NCBI RefSeq assembly: GCF_014836665.1 | Contig: NZ_JACSQJ010000003.1 | Location: 124,001 to 188,000, forward strand | From: Luteimonas colneyensis | GTDB lineage: Bacteria > Pseudomonadota > Gammaproteobacteria > Xanthomonadales > Xanthomonadaceae | Reading direction: 5' to 3' | DNA: 64,000 nucleotides | Shown here: positions 62,700-64,000 of the stretch, piece by piece | Layout: the number at the start of each line of letters is the position of its first letter | How positions within the stretch are numbered: position 1 is the stretch's first letter | Position numbers and translations under genes: made by a program | The notes under the pieces: model-generated | The model's input: only the letters and a program-made list of their open reading frames with translations | Databases searched by the model: none | What the model was told of the DNA's origin: nothing

Positions 62700-62786
62700 C
62701 CCGGCAGTTTACCGGGCTGCGCGGTCCTGCCGGCCTGCGGTAACGTCGGTTCCGTGCCGGAGGGGCGCGTGGCGGAGGGCAAGGCG

Positions 62787-63725
62787 ATGGCGATGCAGCT
62801 CAGCGTACAGGTGGCGTCCTGGCTCCACGCGCAGGTGACCGGCGGCGCGCCGCTGGACCAGGTGCTGCCCGCCCTGCTGCGCCAGGGCTTCGACGAACTG
62901 CAGGTGCGCCGGATCTACAACGCGGTGCTGTCCGATCCCGACGGCTTCAAGGCCGGGTTCTCGCGCGCGGCCGCCGGCCAGCCCGCGGTCGCCCACCGGC
63001 TGCCGCAGGGCCAGGTCACCGCCCCCGTGGCCCCGGCGGACGGCACCGTCCCGGCGCAGCTGCCGTTCCATCCGGTGGCGATGATCCCCGCCGACGCCCG
63101 CACCATCGCCTGCGACCACGGCGGAGTCCACGTCGCGTTCCGCCTGCAGCGCCCGCACGTGGTCCTGTTCGAGAACGTGCTGACCGGCGAAGAGTGCGAT
63201 GCGCTGGTCGCCGAGGCCGGACCGCGGCTCCAGCGCGCCGGCGTGGTCGATTCCGAGCGCGGCGGCAGCAGGATCGACGAGCGCCGTACCAGCGAACTCG
63301 CCGTGGTCCGACGCGGCGCCTCGCCGCTGGTCGCGCGCCTGGACGCCCGCATCGCCGCGATCACCGGCGTGCCGCTGGCGCAGGGCGAACCGCTGCAGGT
63401 CATGCGCTATGGCGTCGGCGCCGAATACCAGCCGCACTACGACTACTTCGACCTCGGTCGCCCCGGGCAGGCCGCGCACCTGCGCAACGGGGGGCAGCGC
63501 ATCGCCAGCCTGGTGATCTACCTCAACGACGTCGAGGCCGGCGGCGAAACCACCTTCCCGCGCTGCGCCCTCTCCGTCGGCCCGCGCAAGGGCAGCGCCG
63601 TGTTCTTCGCCTACACCGACGCCCAGTCGCGCACCGACCCGATGTCCTTCCATGCCGGCGCCCCGGTGACGCGCGGCGAGAAGTGGATCGCGACGCGCTG
63701 GATGCGGGAACGCGAGTTCACCTGA
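62787..63725 (+). CDS. 2-oxoglutarate/Fe(II) dioxygenase, prolyl 4-hydroxylase-like
   Basis: 312 residues. The C-terminal domain has the double-stranded beta-helix iron triad His216-x-Asp218 (EYQPHYDYFD) and His289 (SFHAGAPV), with Lys about 299 (TRGEKWIATRW) for 2-oxoglutarate, and GGETTFPR in between. The N-terminal ~100 residues are a helical, TPR-like region (LDQVLPALLRQGFDELQVRR). It is like bacterial prolyl 4-hydroxylases; a proline-containing substrate (for example EF-Tu in Pseudomonas) is possible but not shown. GGAGG eight bases before ATG 62787 fixes the start. Confidence 0.92.
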   Translation: MAMQLSVQVASWLHAQVTGGAPLDQVLPALLRQGFDELQVRRIYNAVLSDPDGFKAGFSRAAAGQPAVAHRLPQGQVTAPVAPADGTVPAQLPFHPVAMIPADARTIACDHGGVHVAFRLQRPHVVLFENVLTGEECDALVAEAGPRLQRAGVVDSERGGSRIDERRTSELAVVRRGASPLVARLDARIAAITGVPLAQGEPLQVMRYGVGAEYQPHYDYFDLGRPGQAAHLRNGGQRIASLVIYLNDVEAGGETTFPRCALSVGPRKGSAVFFAYTDAQSRTDPMSFHAGAPVTRGEKWIATRWMREREFT

Positions 63726-63726
63726 G

Positions 63727-63750
63727 GGTCGTTCCACAAGCAGAACGACC
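63727..63750 (+). terminator. stem-loop after the dioxygenase gene
   Basis: GGTCGTTC / GAACGACC, 8-bp stem with an 8-nt loop (CACAAGCA), beginning 2 bp past the stop codon. No T-tract follows, so efficiency as a terminator is doubtful. Confidence 0.45.
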
Positions 63751-63770
63751 ATGCACAGGATCCTGGCGGA

Positions 63771-63799
63771 TTGACCACCCGTTCAGCGGGTGTTAAAGC
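63771..63799 (+). promoter_or_regulatory. sigma70-like promoter of the TonB-dependent receptor gene
   Basis: TTGACC (63771-63776), 17-bp spacer, TAAAGC (63794-63799). The spacer contains a small inverted repeat ACCCG-TTCAG-CGGGT (63777-63791), which could be an operator. It lies about 53 bp before ATG 63852. Confidence 0.5.
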
Positions 63800-63851
63800 G
63801 AAGATGCCCCCGCCGGAACGCGGAGGGCCTCGTCCCCCACAGGAGTTCCGC

Positions 63852-64000
63852 ATGCCACGCCACCCGCTCGGCCTCGCCCTGCTTGCCGTCCTCGCGCCCG
63901 CCGTCGTCCATGCCCAGGACACCCGCCCGGCGACCAGCCTCGACAACGTCATCGTCACCGGCACCCGCGTCAGCGATCGCACCGTGGCCGAATCGCAGTC
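63852..64000 (+). CDS. TonB-dependent receptor, N-terminus only
   Basis: Signal peptide MPRHPLGLALLAVLAPAVVH (cleavage near HAQD), then a TonB-box-like sequence LDNVIVTGTRVSDRTVAESQ that opens the plug domain of outer-membrane receptors. The frame is open at the window end after about 49 residues. AGGAG lies six bases before ATG 63852. The ligand cannot be judged from this part. Confidence 0.85.
   Translation, partial: MPRHPLGLALLAVLAPAVVHAQDTRPATSLDNVIVTGTRVSDRTVAESQ

Overview
The window is very GC-rich, densely packed, and almost every recognisable protein is of gammaproteobacterial Xanthomonadaceae/Lysobacteraceae type (Luteimonas/Lysobacter-like). This placement is inferred from gene content and order: pilGHIJ-chpA beside gshB and tonB, yebC-ruvC-ruvA-kup and ruvB-ybgC-tolQRAB-pal-cpoB, a YebC beginning [12 protein letters not shown], and REP-type repeats of the 'GTAGGAGCGGCT' family. 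No single marker proves the genus.

Layout. (1) 1-11.4 kb, minus strand: a type IV pilus chemosensory (Pil-Chp) operon, pilG-pilH-pilI-pilJ-chpA and a CheB-like gene that runs off the left edge. ChpA carries a striking stretch of about 300 residues of EAERL pentads, and the visible CheB-like domain lacks the catalytic residues. (2) 11.5-13.4 kb, plus: gshB and a tonB that by synteny matches tonB3, which serves twitching motility in Pseudomonas. (3) 13.4-19.4 kb, minus: mrcB (PBP1b), a TPR lipoprotein overlapping it by ATGA (LpoP-like activator), a DinG/YoaA-type helicase and tsaB. (4) 19.5-30.5 kb: a two-domain glycosyltransferase, a TPR membrane protein, monofunctional-looking relA, a small secreted protein, hrpA and dps. 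(5) 30.6-34.5 kb: recQ, tRNA-Lys(TTT), a truncated hemoglobin with an FNR-like site, queC and queE. (6) 34.6-41.3 kb, minus: ruvB-ybgC-tolQ-tolR-tolA-tolB-pal-cpoB. (7) 41.3-47.1 kb, minus: a complete napEFDABC periplasmic nitrate reductase operon plus a luciferase-like oxidoreductase, placed between kup and ruvB. (8) 47.2-54.2 kb, minus: aspS, a GNAT, an alpha/beta hydrolase, yebC, ruvC, ruvA and kup. (9) 54.2-54.9 kb: the only gene-free stretch over 300 bases. It holds two oppositely oriented, cloverleaf-like inverted-repeat elements with conserved loops and diverged but still paired stems, flanking a tRNA-like remnant. (10) 54.9-64 kb: an MFS transporter, a CPA2 antiporter, an FmdB zinc ribbon, a lipoprotein, uspA (FNR-like box), a secreted unknown, an ABC-F ATPase, a prolyl-4-hydroxylase-like oxygenase, and the start of a TonB-dependent receptor.

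How it fits together. Envelope functions dominate: pilus signalling, Tol-Pal, PBP1b with its candidate activator, TonB and a receptor. DNA repair follows (RuvABC, RecQ, DinG-like). A second theme is life at low oxygen: periplasmic nitrate reductase, a truncated hemoglobin and a universal stress protein, the last two preceded by FNR/ANR-like boxes sharing the core TGACCTGGATCA. Translational coupling by ATGA or TTGA overlaps is common, and at least four genes appear to start with TTG.
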